Assembly: GCA_028689025.1 (NCBI GenBank)
Contig: JAQTXA010000012.1
Coordinates: 1 to 64,000, forward strand
Reading direction: 5' to 3'
Origin: Aliarcobacter sp.
GTDB lineage: Bacteria > Campylobacterota > Campylobacteria > Campylobacterales > Arcobacteraceae
Length of the DNA stretch: 64,000 bases
This document shows, piece by piece, positions 27,301 to 36,881 of the stretch. Within the stretch, counting starts at the first letter, position 1. Each line of letters starts with the position of its first letter. The notes below the pieces were generated by a model that saw only the letters and a list, made by a program, of their open reading frames with translations, was not told where the DNA came from and did not search any database. Position numbers and translations under genes: made by a program.

Positions 27301-28822
27301 TACATTAATTTCACCACCACCACACCATGATATTTATTCAATTGAAGATTTAGCTCAATTGATTTTTGACTTAAAACAAATTAATCCATTAGCTAAAATT
27401 ACAGTTAAATTAGTTTCATCAATTGGTGTTGGAACAATTGCCGCTGGTGTTGCAAAAGCTTATGCTGATAAAATTATTATCTCAGGTGGAGATGGTGGAA
27501 CAGGAGCTGCTCCTTTAACATCAATCAAACATGCTGGTAATCCTTGGGAAATGGGTCTTTCTGAAGCTCATAATGCTTTAAAAGCAAATAAACTAAGAGA
27601 ATTTGTACATGTTCAAACAGATGGTGGATTAAAAACTGGTCTTGATGTTGTAAAAGCAGCAATGCTTGGTGCTGAATCTTATGCATTTGGAACAGCTTCA
27701 TTAACACTACTTGGATGTAAAATTTTAAGAATTTGTCATACAAATAAATGTTCAGTTGGAGTTGCAACTCAAGATGAAACATTAAGAGATCACTTTACAG
27801 GTACAGTTGAAAGATTGATTTCATACTTTACATTTATAGCTGAAGATGTAAGAAATATTCTTGCATCATTAGGTTATAAAACAATTGAAGAAATAGTTGG
27901 AAGATCTGATTTATTAAAAGTTATTGATGATAAATTTGCACAAAAATTCGATTTCCAAAATATCTTAAGAAGAATTGATGGAATTGATACTTGTCAAAAA
28001 GCAACAAATGCTCCTTTTGATGATAATAAATTTGAAAAAGAGTTATTAAAAAAAGTTCACAGAACTATTGAAAATCCTAATTCACCAATAAAAGTTAATA
28101 CTGAAATTTCTAACTTAAATAGATCTTTTGGAGCATTAATTTCAGGAGAAATTGCAAGATTCTATGGAGACAAAGGTTTACCTGAAGATTCTATTATTAT
28201 TAATTTAAAAGGTATTGCTGGTCAATCTTTTGGAGCTTTCTTATCAAAAGGTATGAATTTACATTTAGATGGTGCAGCAAATGATTACGTTGGAAAAGGT
28301 ATGAATGGTGGTAAAATCATTATAAATCCTGTACACCAAGGTAAAGATTTTGCAGGTGCTGGAAATACATGTTTATATGGTGCAACTGGTGGAAAACTTT
28401 ATATTAGAGCTGCTGTTGGTGAAAGATTTGCAGTTAGAAACTCTGGATGTATTTCTGTTGTTGAAGGTACAGGAGATAATCCATGTGAATATATGACAGG
28501 TGGAATTGTAGTTATTTTAGGAAATACTGGAATTAACTTTGGTGCAGGTATGACAGGTGGTTTAGCATTTGTTTACGATCCAGAAAAAACTTTTGTTGAT
28601 AAAATGAATCAAGAATTGATTGAACCAGTAAGAGTTGATACAGATGATACAGAAAGAGAAAGATTATATTTAAAAAGATTATTATTAGACTATTTACACG
28701 AAACTCAAAGTGAAATAGCTGAAGGAATCTTACAAAACTTTAGAGCAGAAATTAGAAATTTCTGGATGATAAAACCTAAAAATATGACAGTGTTACCACT
28801 GGATCCGGACAAGGGAGATTAA
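24383..28822 (+). CDS. gltB: Glutamate synthase large subunit
   Basis: 1479 residues. GltB forms glutamate from glutamine and 2-oxoglutarate with GltD. The N-terminal glutaminase domain is processed to expose the Cys of DNCGFGLV (Cys16 here, so a 15-residue propeptide). A central domain follows, then the FMN/3Fe-4S synthase domain (about 830-1200, with SNSGEGGEDS and SGGDGGTGAAPLTSIKH and cluster cysteines 1112, 1118 and 1123). A C-terminal beta-helix rich in G-G repeats completes the protein (about 1240-1450). AAAGGAAAATG gives the ribosome site; the second Met could also be the start. gltD follows after four bases. Confidence 0.97.
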   Translation: MMGCNLDLLTSFKDNCGFGLVADMKNRPSHKNLEDAITSLERMMHRGAVAADGKTGDGSGLLLSMPDSFMRKIALEKGIDLPEIYAVAMIFTRDLKNIDVFTEFCEINDLKVVLTRTVPVDTTALGQQALESLPEIIQVFVVPGTLMSSKRFDAMLYLTRKECEHKLINDKDFYIPTFSSKVIAYKGLIMPTHIKNFYIDLRDEDFKISFSLFHQRFSTNTLPLWRLAQPFRAIAHNGEINSVEANRFNVEVKSEQLKSEIFSEDEMKRLLPILQNVGSDSTSLDNMFEFLLANGVDFFKAARSLVPAPWQNAPHMDSDLRAFYEYTATAMEAWDGPAAVSLTDGRHIGCLIDRNGLRPSKYVITKDDKLYITSEYGTLKIEDDNILERGRLQSGQMIALDLKHGKILKEEDINNYLKSSQHYSKWLNDDMDYIQEYIEDTFLNVKDYKLENLEKKQKFFNITYEVLDQVIEPMAKEGKEPVGSMGDDTPLACFSQVSRNFTDLFRQKFAQVTNPPIDPYREKVVMSLETGFGQVHNVLDEKPEYARRLKVTSPILMKEKYDVLYSFGDEKSPRYDAYYKNRVFTTTFKSDLKLSLEKLASYVVKAVKKDGVSVVILDDRALNDNEKVIPAAMAVGFVNQKLLKEGVRHNVSIVSITGEVYDPHMAAVLVAFGCTAIYPYMMYASTVAFFQREKPTKYELQKLLKNTQKSVNAGLLKIMSKMGICTIASYRNSGLFDIIGLSDEIVNDCFTGAHSDLAGLEYSDIEEKINKSHHNAYKEENTIFPLDLGGFYKYSNGGEYHDYGPATTKAMHNKSASKKEELTDFDGLRELVKNRDKKFIRDFFEFNSDRTAIDLSEVETKEDIFKRFATAAMSLGSISPEAHEAMATAMNTIGGMSNSGEGGEDSKRFGTIRNSRIKQVASGRFGVTPAYLRSADELQIKVAQGAKPGEGGQLPGHKVTALIATLRHTVPGVTLISPPPHHDIYSIEDLAQLIFDLKQINPLAKITVKLVSSIGVGTIAAGVAKAYADKIIISGGDGGTGAAPLTSIKHAGNPWEMGLSEAHNALKANKLREFVHVQTDGGLKTGLDVVKAAMLGAESYAFGTASLTLLGCKILRICHTNKCSVGVATQDETLRDHFTGTVERLISYFTFIAEDVRNILASLGYKTIEEIVGRSDLLKVIDDKFAQKFDFQNILRRIDGIDTCQKATNAPFDDNKFEKELLKKVHRTIENPNSPIKVNTEISNLNRSFGALISGEIARFYGDKGLPEDSIIINLKGIAGQSFGAFLSKGMNLHLDGAANDYVGKGMNGGKIIINPVHQGKDFAGAGNTCLYGATGGKLYIRAAVGERFAVRNSGCISVVEGTGDNPCEYMTGGIVVILGNTGINFGAGMTGGLAFVYDPEKTFVDKMNQELIEPVRVDTDDTERERLYLKRLLLDYLHETQSEIAEGILQNFRAEIRNFWMIKPKNMTVLPLDPDKGD

Positions 28823-28826
28823 TAGT

Positions 28827-30203
28827 ATGTTAAACTTTACAAAATTTGAAAGAATTAATCCTGAAAAAAGGGATGTACTTCAAAGATTAAAAGATTTTAA
28901 TGAGGTATATCAAGTATTTGGAAAACAAAGAGCAACTGAGCAAGCTGATAGATGTATGCAATGTGGAGATCCATATTGTCATACAGGTTGTCCATTAGGA
29001 AATTACATTCCAGCATGGTTAAAACAAACTGCAACTAAAAATCCAGATATGGCTTTTGCTTTATCAAATCAAACGTCTCCTTTTCCAGAGATTTTAGGAA
29101 GAATTTGCCCTCAAGATGTTTTATGTGAAGGTGCATGTTCTTTAAATACAGGTCATGGTGCTATTTCAATTGGTGCAATTGAAACTTATATTTCTGAAGA
29201 CGCTTTTGAAAAAGGTATGAAACCTAAATTTACTGAGCATAAAAATGATAAAAGAGTTGCTGTAATTGGTTCTGGGCCTGCTGGAATTTCAGCTGCAACT
29301 TTCCTTTTAAGAAAAGGGTTTAATGTTGAAATGTTTGAAAGAGCAGATAGAGCTGGTGGACTTTTAATGTATGGAATTCCAGGATTTAAACTAGATAAAA
29401 CTACTGTTGATAGAAGAATTAACTGGTTATTAGAAGCTGGAATGAAACTACATACTAATTGTGAGATTGGGAAAGATAAATCAATTTCAGAACTTGAAAA
29501 AGAGTTTGATGCAATATTTTTAGGTATTGGTTCAACTTCAAGTAATGAAGTAAAAATTGAAGGTGAAAAATCTTCAAATGTTCATTTTGCAATTGATTTT
29601 TTAACAGGAATTCAAAAAAGAAATCTTGGTAATAAAAATGCACAATATATTAATGTAGAAGATAAAAAAGTAGTTGTAATTGGTGGTGGAGATACTGCTA
29701 TGGACTGTGTTAGAACATCTGTTAGAGAAGGTGCTGAAAGTGTTAAATGTCTTTACAGAAGAGATGAAGCAAATATGCCAGGATCTAAAAAAGAAGTTGT
29801 AAATGCAAAAGAAGAGGGTGTTGAATTTGTATTTAATGTTGCACCTAAATCTATAAAAGTTGAAAAAGATTTAGCTGTTGCAGTTGAATTATATGAAACT
29901 ACTATGAGCGAAGCAGATGCAAGTGGAAGACAAAAAGTTGTAATTAAAGATGGAAGTGAATATTTAGAAGAAGCTGATATTGTTATTTTAGCATTAGGTT
30001 TCTCTCCTGAAGTTCCTACATTCTTAAAAGAGCTAAATGTTGAAACTAACTCTTGGGGTGGAATTGTAATTGATTCTTCATTCAAAACTTCAAATAAAAA
30101 AGTATATGCTGGTGGAGATTGCCGAAGAGGTGCTCACTTAGCTGTAACTGCTGCTGTTGATGGTAGAGAAGCTGCTAAAGCTATTATCAAAGAGTTATTA
30201 TAA
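28827..30203 (+). CDS. gltD: Glutamate synthase small subunit
   Basis: 458 residues. GltD oxidises NADPH and passes electrons to GltB through 4Fe-4S clusters and FAD. The N-terminal cysteine-rich domain has RCMQCGDPYCHTGCPLGN and GRICPQDVLCEGACSL. An FAD-binding GSGPAGISAA (about 149-158) and an NADPH-binding GGGDTAMDC (about 290-298) follow. It is directly downstream of gltB. The next gene, cysQ, starts three bases later but has a strong hairpin over its first codons. Confidence 0.96.
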   Translation: MLNFTKFERINPEKRDVLQRLKDFNEVYQVFGKQRATEQADRCMQCGDPYCHTGCPLGNYIPAWLKQTATKNPDMAFALSNQTSPFPEILGRICPQDVLCEGACSLNTGHGAISIGAIETYISEDAFEKGMKPKFTEHKNDKRVAVIGSGPAGISAATFLLRKGFNVEMFERADRAGGLLMYGIPGFKLDKTTVDRRINWLLEAGMKLHTNCEIGKDKSISELEKEFDAIFLGIGSTSSNEVKIEGEKSSNVHFAIDFLTGIQKRNLGNKNAQYINVEDKKVVVIGGGDTAMDCVRTSVREGAESVKCLYRRDEANMPGSKKEVVNAKEEGVEFVFNVAPKSIKVEKDLAVAVELYETTMSEADASGRQKVVIKDGSEYLEEADIVILALGFSPEVPTFLKELNVETNSWGGIVIDSSFKTSNKKVYAGGDCRRGAHLAVTAAVDGREAAKAIIKELL

Positions 30204-30206
30204 TAA

Positions 30207-30959
30207 ATGAATAATCTTACAGCCTCTTATAAAAATAGTTTTATAGAGGCTGTAATTCTTGCAAATAAAGAACTACATACTTACATAAATAAAAATCTAT
30301 CTTTAAATGATTATGAATATACAAATACCACTGGTTTTGGTGGAGATAATTCTTTAAAAATGGATTTAATAGCTGAGAATATTTTTATAAAATATTTAGC
30401 AGAATTTGGAAATATATACTCAGAAGAGTGTGGATTATTAAATACAAATAAAGAGTTTACAATTGTTATTGATCCTTTAGATGGAAGTAATAATTTTTAT
30501 TCTTCTTTGCCTTATTATGGAACTTCAGTTGCCCTACAAAAAGATGGAGTTGTAATAGCTGGGTTTGTTACAAATCTTATATCAGGAATTATTACATATA
30601 GAGCTTTTGAAGGTGAAATTAACTATTTTTCACTTCTAAAAGATAGAGAAATTACTCCTTTAAATAGCAATAAAACTAAAATTTCAGTTTTTGAAAGAGC
30701 CTATGAATACCCTCAAATTTGTCAAAAGCTACATGAAAAAAAGATGAAGTTTAGATCTTTAGGTGCTGTTGCCTTATCTTTATGTGATGCAAAAAACTAT
30801 GGTTTTGTATTGTATTGTGGGCAAATAAGAGAGTTTGATGTAGCTGCTGCTTTATATATTTGCAAGAATTTATTCATTTATAAAACAAAAGAAATACTGC
30901 TTATATCGCAAAATAAACATATGTTTGATTTAGTTAAAGAAATAATTAATGAATTTTAG
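30207..30959 (+). CDS. cysQ: CysQ-like 3'(2'),5'-bisphosphate nucleotidase / inositol monophosphatase family
   Basis: 250 residues. The metal-binding motifs of the family are present: SEECG (about residue 72) and DPLDGSNNFYSSLPYYG (about 91-107), then FDVAAALYIC near 211. CysQ removes the 3'-phosphate of PAP made in sulfate assimilation; an inositol monophosphatase role cannot be excluded. The final metal Asp motif is FDVAA rather than WDxAA. It is the third gene after gltBD and contains a long hairpin over codons 4-17. Confidence 0.8.
   Translation: MNNLTASYKNSFIEAVILANKELHTYINKNLSLNDYEYTNTTGFGGDNSLKMDLIAENIFIKYLAEFGNIYSEECGLLNTNKEFTIVIDPLDGSNNFYSSLPYYGTSVALQKDGVVIAGFVTNLISGIITYRAFEGEINYFSLLKDREITPLNSNKTKISVFERAYEYPQICQKLHEKKMKFRSLGAVALSLCDAKNYGFVLYCGQIREFDVAAALYICKNLFIYKTKEILLISQNKHMFDLVKEIINEF
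30217..30255 (+). promoter_or_regulatory. 17-bp hairpin inside the start of cysQ
   Basis: Left arm 30217-30234 (TTACAGCCTCT, bulged T, ATAAAA) pairs fully with 30239-30255 (TTTTATAGAGGCTGTAA) around an ATAG loop. It begins 10 bases after the first base of the cysQ ATG. Such a structure should affect cysQ translation or act as a 3' stabiliser of gltBD mRNA. Confidence 0.6.
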
Positions 30960-30981
30960 GTTATAACTCCACCATAAATAA

Positions 30982-31256
<275 letters not shown>

Positions 31257-31257
<1 letters not shown>

Positions 31258-32723
31258 TGTCTAAAGTAACAACTATTATCGACATTGGGTCTAACTCAAT
31301 GCGAATGGTTGTACTACAAAAAAGTAGCAGATTCGCATTTAACTTAATAAATGAAACGAAAAGTAAGGTAAAAATATCTGAAGGTTGCTATGAAAATGGT
31401 GGAAACCTACAAGAAATTCCTATGCAAAGAGCATATGAATCTTTGAAATCTTTTTTAAATATATCTAATGCCTTAAAATCAAGAAAAATCATTTGTGTTG
31501 CTACGTCTGCATTAAGAGATGCACCTAATTCAAATATATTTATTTCAAGAATCAAAAAAGATTTAGGATTAAATATTAAAGTTATTGATGGTGAAAAAGA
31601 GGCTTATTATGGTGGAGTTGCTGCGTTAAACTTACTTCATGATGACACTTTTGTTACAGTTGATATTGGTGGTGGTTCTACAGAATTTTGTTTTGTAAAA
31701 AATGGAAAGATTGAAAAATCAATATCTTTAAATATTGGAACTGTTAGAATAAAAGAACTTTATTTTAATAAAGAAGATATTGAAGGTGCTAAAAAAAATA
31801 TTTTAGATAATTTGAAAAGTATTTTTAATTTAGATGTAGAAATTCCAAAAAAAGTTGTAGGAATTGGTGGAAGTATTAGAGCATTATCAAAAATGATAAT
31901 GACTAATAATGAATACCCTTTAGATATTTTACATGGATATACTTATCAAGTAAAAAAAGAGATCACATTATTTGAAAAAATAATTGAAGCAAGAAACAGT
32001 GATGAATTAAAATCATTAGGTGTAAAAAAAGATAGATTTGATACTATAAAAGAGGGTGCTTTTATATTTAAAACTATTTTAGATGAACTTTCTATATCAG
32101 AAGTTGTAACTTCAGGAGCAGGAGTTCGAGAAGGTGCATATTTGAGTGATTTGTTAAGAAGTTCTAATCATAAATTTCCTGCTAATTTTAATGTTAGTGT
32201 TAGAAATTTACTTGATAGATTTGAAATTGATCAAAAACAAAGTGCCTTTATGGGAAATAATGCAGGTAAAATATTTGATATATTAAAACCAATGCATAAT
32301 CTAGATAATAAATATAAATCATTATTAATTATTTCGTCTAAACTTCACTCTATTGGATCAACTTTGAATTTTTATAAATCAAATGATAATGCTTTTGATT
32401 TTATTTTAAATGGTCTAAATTATGATTTTTTACACACTTCAAGAGTTGTTGTAGCTCATACAATTAAGTTTTCAAAAAAGTCGCTTCCAAATAAATCAGA
32501 TATTTTAAAATATGAAGATCTTTTACCATCACTTAATGTAATGCAATGGATGTCTTTTATGATTTCATTAAATATTGCAATAAATCACGATTTTTCAAGA
32601 CCAAAAGTCTCTTATGAACTTCAAGATAAAGTACTTAAAATAGTTTTATCAAATAACTCATTTTTAATCCAATCAAATATTGATAAGTTAGAGAGTCCTG
32701 AAGATTTAATTGTAGAGTTGTAA
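31257..32723 (+). CDS. ppx: Ppx/GppA exopolyphosphatase family protein
   Basis: 488 residues. An actin-like ATPase fold: phosphate 1 motif DIGSNSMRMVVL (8-19) and phosphate 2 motif VDIGGGSTEF (about 138-147), with VVGIGGSIRAL later. The C-terminal half looks like the HD-type extension of long Ppx proteins. These enzymes degrade polyphosphate and/or convert pppGpp to ppGpp; which one applies cannot be told. It is translationally coupled to the ferredoxin and followed after two bases by the lauroyltransferase gene. Confidence 0.9.
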
Positions 32724-32725
32724 TT

Positions 32726-33634
32726 GTGAAGAAGATAATTTATCAACTTTTTATAGTTGTTGTTTCCATCCTCAGATATTTACCAAAATCTTTAAGACGT
32801 GGTTTTTTTAGATTTATAGCATATTTAGGATATTTGTTTGCAAGAAAAACAAATAAAATTATTGAAACGAATTTGAATTTTGTATTTGATAACAGTCTAT
32901 CTCAAACTGAAATTAAGGAGATACAAAAATATTCTTATTTTAATATGGTTTTGTGGGCACAATCTTTAATTGAAAATTTAGATGTCACAGATGAAGAGTT
33001 AAAAAATAATGTAAAAATAGAAAATGCTCATATTATTGAGAATTTAAAGAAAGAAGGTAAACCTTTAATTTTTATCTCTGCTCATTATGGGAATATCGAG
33101 ATGCTAAGCCATTATATTAACAGGTTTTTTATTCCTGTATATCAAGTTGCAAGAGAATCAAATTTCGAAGAGATTGATGAATTTATAACAAAAGCTAGAG
33201 AAACATCAGGAAGTAAGATTATTTTTAGAGCAGGTGCTATAAAAACACTTGTAAAAGCAATGATAAAAAAAGAGGCTGTCTCTTTAATAATTGATCAAAA
33301 TATAAACTCAAGAGAGGGTGAAGAGGTTGTTTTTTTAGGAAAAAAAGCATATCAAACATCTTCAAGTGCCAGTTTAGCAAGGAAATTTGGAGCTTATATA
33401 ATTCCAATTGCTGTTTTTAATCAAGATAATTACACTTATAAAATAAAAGTTTATGAACCAATAATTCCAATAAAAACTGATAATGAAAAAGAAGATTTAA
33501 AAAATATTTCTCAATTGGAAGCTAATGCAATATCTGCTATAATTTACGAAGATAAAAAACAATGGTTTTGGCCACACAAAAGATTTAAAAGTCATTATAG
33601 AGAGATATATGAAAAGAATTCTAATAATAAGTGA
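32726..33634 (+). CDS. Lipid A biosynthesis acyltransferase (LpxL/HtrB family)
   Basis: 302 residues with an N-terminal membrane anchor (about 5-22). The catalytic HX4E motif is AHYGNIE with His120 and Glu125, and IIDQNINSREGE and FFGKKAYQTSS-like substrate segments follow. Such enzymes add a secondary acyl chain to Kdo2-lipid IVA at the inner membrane. The start is GTG at 32726. It overlaps the ELM1-like gene by 26 bases and opens the surface-glycan locus. Confidence 0.9.
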   Translation: MKKIIYQLFIVVVSILRYLPKSLRRGFFRFIAYLGYLFARKTNKIIETNLNFVFDNSLSQTEIKEIQKYSYFNMVLWAQSLIENLDVTDEELKNNVKIENAHIIENLKKEGKPLIFISAHYGNIEMLSHYINRFFIPVYQVARESNFEEIDEFITKARETSGSKIIFRAGAIKTLVKAMIKKEAVSLIIDQNINSREGEEVVFLGKKAYQTSSSASLARKFGAYIIPIAVFNQDNYTYKIKVYEPIIPIKTDNEKEDLKNISQLEANAISAIIYEDKKQWFWPHKRFKSHYREIYEKNSNNK

Positions 33635-34484
33635 TGGGAAACCAGGTCATTTAAACCAATCGATAGCTTTTTGTAAAATTAAAAATATTAGTTATGATAT
33701 ATTAGAAGTTAAGTTTAAATCGAAATTTTACAAACTTTTATCTTATCTTTTTGATAGATTTGATTTTTTTACAGACGCTTTATTTGAAAAACACAAAGGT
33801 TATTATCCTGAATTTTATGATGCAATTATAAGTACGGGTTCAGGAACTTATTATTTTAATAAATTAATAGGTCAAAAATATAATAAAAAATCTATAGCAT
33901 TAATGCTTCCAAAATCTTACAAATACACAAATTTTTATTATATTGTTGCTCAAGAACATGATCATCCTATTTTGTTAGATAATTTATTAGCTATTCCTTT
34001 AAATTTATCATATACAACTCCAAAAGGTTATATTGAAAAAGTTGATGATAAAAAATCATTAGCTATAATAATCGGTGGAGATAATGGTATTTTTTCTATG
34101 AATTATTATCTAATAAAAGAGAAATTAGATAAAATTTTTGAAGAGTTTCCTGATTATTTGAAATATATTACTACATCAAGAAGAACTTCTTTTGAAGTTG
34201 AAGCTTTGATTGACGAATATGAATTTGATTATAAGTTGATTTATTCAAGAGAACCTAACATAAATCCTATAGGAGATTTTATTGCAGTTTGTGATGAGTT
34301 TTTTATAACTATTGATTCAACTTCAATGCTTAGTGAAGTACGAGCAAATAGTGATGCGAAAATTAATATAATTGAATTAGAATCAAAAAAAGAAAACACA
34401 AAATATCATAAACTAGCAGCAATCATAAATGACATGGATGAAAAATTAAATTTTGTGAAATTATTAAGAAAAATAAAAATTTAA
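33609..34484 (+). CDS. ELM1-family (DUF1022) putative glycosyltransferase
   Basis: 291 residues. Starts MKRILIISDGKPGHLNQSI, the signature of the ELM1/DUF1022 family. GGDNGIFSMNYYLI and the C-terminal ITIDSTSMLSEVRAN resemble the nucleotide-binding half of GT-B enzymes. Plant ELM1 is linked to mitochondrial fission, while bacterial members occur in LPS loci and are probably sugar transferases. It overlaps the acyltransferase gene by 26 bases, supporting a shared envelope role. Confidence 0.75.
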   Translation: MKRILIISDGKPGHLNQSIAFCKIKNISYDILEVKFKSKFYKLLSYLFDRFDFFTDALFEKHKGYYPEFYDAIISTGSGTYYFNKLIGQKYNKKSIALMLPKSYKYTNFYYIVAQEHDHPILLDNLLAIPLNLSYTTPKGYIEKVDDKKSLAIIIGGDNGIFSMNYYLIKEKLDKIFEEFPDYLKYITTSRRTSFEVEALIDEYEFDYKLIYSREPNINPIGDFIAVCDEFFITIDSTSMLSEVRANSDAKINIIELESKKENTKYHKLAAIINDMDEKLNFVKLLRKIKI

Positions 34485-34516
34485 AAGAAAAAAGAATCAT
34501 AATTTAAGGAAAAAAG

Positions 34517-35785
34517 TTGAATAAAAAAATTTGTATAATAGGCCTTGGATATGTAGGTCTTCCATTAGCTCATGCATTTAGTAAAAAATATCAAGTGGTA
34601 GGTTTTGATATAAATAAACCAAGAGTAGATGAATTAAATTCAGGTTATGATAGAACTTTAGAATTAACAAATGAAGAGGTTAATGAATCAATTTCTAATG
34701 GTATGCTTTATACAACTAATATGGATGAGATTAAAGATTGTAATATCTATATAGTTACTGTTCCTACTCCTATTGATTCTTCAAATAGACCAGATTTAAC
34801 TCCTTTAATAAAATCTTCACAAACTATAGGAAAAGTTCTTAAAAGAGATGATATTGTAATTTATGAAAGTACAGTTTATCCTGGTGTTACAGAAGAAGTT
34901 TGTGTACCTGAACTTGAACGTGAATCTGGAATGATTTTTAATAAAGATTTCTTTTGTGGATATAGTCCAGAAAGAATTAATCCAGGTGATAAAGAACATA
35001 CAGTTACTAAAATTCTTAAAATAACATCTGGTTCAAATCCTGCCATTGCAATTGTTGTTGATGAACTATATAAATCAATTATAACTGCCGGAACTCATAA
35101 AGCAAGCTCAATTAAAGTTGCTGAGGCTGCAAAAGTAATTGAAAATACTCAAAGAGATGTAAATATTGCACTTATAAATGAATTAGCTCTAATTTTTGAT
35201 GCTATGAATATAAATACAAATGATGTAATTGAAGCAGCCGCAACAAAATGGAATTTTATTAAATTAAAACCGGGACTAGTTGGAGGACACTGTATTGGTG
35301 TGGATCCATATTATTTAACTTATAAATCTGAAGAGTTAGGCTATAAACCTAACTTAATTTTGGGTGCAAGACAGATAAATAATGGAATGGGTAAATATAT
35401 TGCAGAAAAAACTATTAAACTTATGATTAAAGCTGGAAAATTAATAAAAAATTCAAATATTTTAATAATGGGATTAACTTTTAAAGAAAATTGCCCAGAT
35501 ATTAGAAATACAAAAGTGGTAGATATTATCTCTGAATTAAAAGATTATGGTGCAAATATTGATGTTTATGAGCCTTGGATAGATGAAAAAGATAAAAATT
35601 ATTATGATTATAACTTTGTAGAAAATCCATTTGAAAACTCAAAAAAATATGACTCAATTTTGGTAGCTGTTGGACATGATAAATTTAAATCATTAAGTCA
35701 AAAAGAGTACGATAATATAATAAATGGTGAAAAAATTATAATTGATGTTAAAGGAATTGTTCCTGAACCTTCTTGGAAATTATAA
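34517..35785 (+). CDS. tviB: UDP-N-acetylhexosamine 6-dehydrogenase, TviB/WbpA family
   Basis: 422 residues. The N-terminal NAD-binding site is IGLGYVGLPLAHAF (8-21), followed by VPTPID and ESTVYPG. The catalytic loop is GGHCIGVDPYYL with Cys259, and TFKENCPDIRNTKV lies in the C-terminal domain. It oxidises C6 of a UDP-HexNAc to the uronic acid. The overall sequence pattern matches TviB, which makes UDP-GlcNAcA. With WecB downstream, UDP-ManNAcA is another possible product. The start is TTG with an AAGGAAAA ribosome site. Confidence 0.85.
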   Translation: MNKKICIIGLGYVGLPLAHAFSKKYQVVGFDINKPRVDELNSGYDRTLELTNEEVNESISNGMLYTTNMDEIKDCNIYIVTVPTPIDSSNRPDLTPLIKSSQTIGKVLKRDDIVIYESTVYPGVTEEVCVPELERESGMIFNKDFFCGYSPERINPGDKEHTVTKILKITSGSNPAIAIVVDELYKSIITAGTHKASSIKVAEAAKVIENTQRDVNIALINELALIFDAMNINTNDVIEAAATKWNFIKLKPGLVGGHCIGVDPYYLTYKSEELGYKPNLILGARQINNGMGKYIAEKTIKLMIKAGKLIKNSNILIMGLTFKENCPDIRNTKVVDIISELKDYGANIDVYEPWIDEKDKNYYDYNFVENPFENSKKYDSILVAVGHDKFKSLSQKEYDNIINGEKIIIDVKGIVPEPSWKL

Positions 35786-35788
35786 TAT

Positions 35789-36877
35789 ATGAGAATTGTG
35801 CAGTTATTACCTGAACTAAATGAAGGTGGAGTTGAACGAGGTGTTGTTGAACTAAACCGAGAATATGTTAAACTTGGAATTGAATCATATGTTATTAGCG
35901 CAGGTGGAAAACTTGAAAATCAAATTAATCTTGATGGCGGAACTTTTATAAAATTTGATGTTTGTAGTAAAAATATTTTTACAGCGTTTTCAAGAATAAA
36001 TAGACTAAAAAAGATTTTAAAAGATTTAAATCCAAATATTATTCATGTAAGAAGTAGAGTTCCAGCTTGGCTTGTCTATTTTGCAAATAAAAGTTTAAAA
36101 ATAAAAGTAGTTAGCACTGTTCATGGTTTTAATAGTGTTGGTTTTTATAGCTCAATTATGCAAAAAGCAGATGCAGTTATATGTGTTAGTAATAGTATAA
36201 AAGAGTATATTCAAAAACATTATCAAACACCAGAGTCTAAAATAACTGTAATTCCAAGAGGAATTGATTTAGAGCTTTTTAATCCAAAAAATATTGATGA
36301 TATTTTTATAGAAAATTTCAAAAAAGAGTTTAATTTAGAAAATAAATTTATAGTTTCAAGTGTGGGAAGAGTTACTCAATTAAAAGATTATGAGACTTTT
36401 ATAAAAGCAATTTTAATAGTAAAAAATGAACTTCCAAATATTGTAGGTTTAATAGTTGGTGGGGTAAGAAGTGATAAGGAAGATTATCTGAACTCTTTAA
36501 AAAAATTAATAAAAGAGTTAGATTTAGAAGATAATATTATTTTTACAGGAAGTCAAAGTAGAATTGAGCAAATCTATGCTTTAAGTGACGTAGTAATTAG
36601 CAGTTCAAAAAAGCCAGAGAGTTTTGGACGTGCAGTTGCTGAAGCAATTTGTATGAATAAACCAGTAATTGCTACAAATCATGGTGGTGTAAAAGATATT
36701 ATAATTGAAAATGAAAATGGTTTTTTCTTTGAAGTAGGAGATGATAAAGAGTTAGCTAATAATATTTTGAAATCAAAGAAATTAAGTTTTGATGGATATA
36801 ATTATATTTCTAATAATTTTTCTTTGAAAAATATGTTAGATAAAACTATTGCTGTTTATAAAAAAGTTTGGAGTTAG
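35789..36877 (+). CDS. Glycosyltransferase family 4
   Basis: 362 residues, GT-B fold. The start MRIVQLLPELNEGGVERGVVEL is typical of retaining GT4 enzymes; the donor-site region has VGRVTQLKDYETFI and SSSKKPESFGRAVAEAICMNKPVIATNHGG with the E-x7-E arrangement. It probably adds a sugar of the O-chain or core; acceptor and donor are unknown. It starts three bases after the dehydrogenase stop and is followed closely by another GT4. Confidence 0.88.
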   Translation: MRIVQLLPELNEGGVERGVVELNREYVKLGIESYVISAGGKLENQINLDGGTFIKFDVCSKNIFTAFSRINRLKKILKDLNPNIIHVRSRVPAWLVYFANKSLKIKVVSTVHGFNSVGFYSSIMQKADAVICVSNSIKEYIQKHYQTPESKITVIPRGIDLELFNPKNIDDIFIENFKKEFNLENKFIVSSVGRVTQLKDYETFIKAILIVKNELPNIVGLIVGGVRSDKEDYLNSLKKLIKELDLEDNIIFTGSQSRIEQIYALSDVVISSSKKPESFGRAVAEAICMNKPVIATNHGGVKDIIIENENGFFFEVGDDKELANNILKSKKLSFDGYNYISNNFSLKNMLDKTIAVYKKVWS

Positions 36878-36881
36878 AAAT

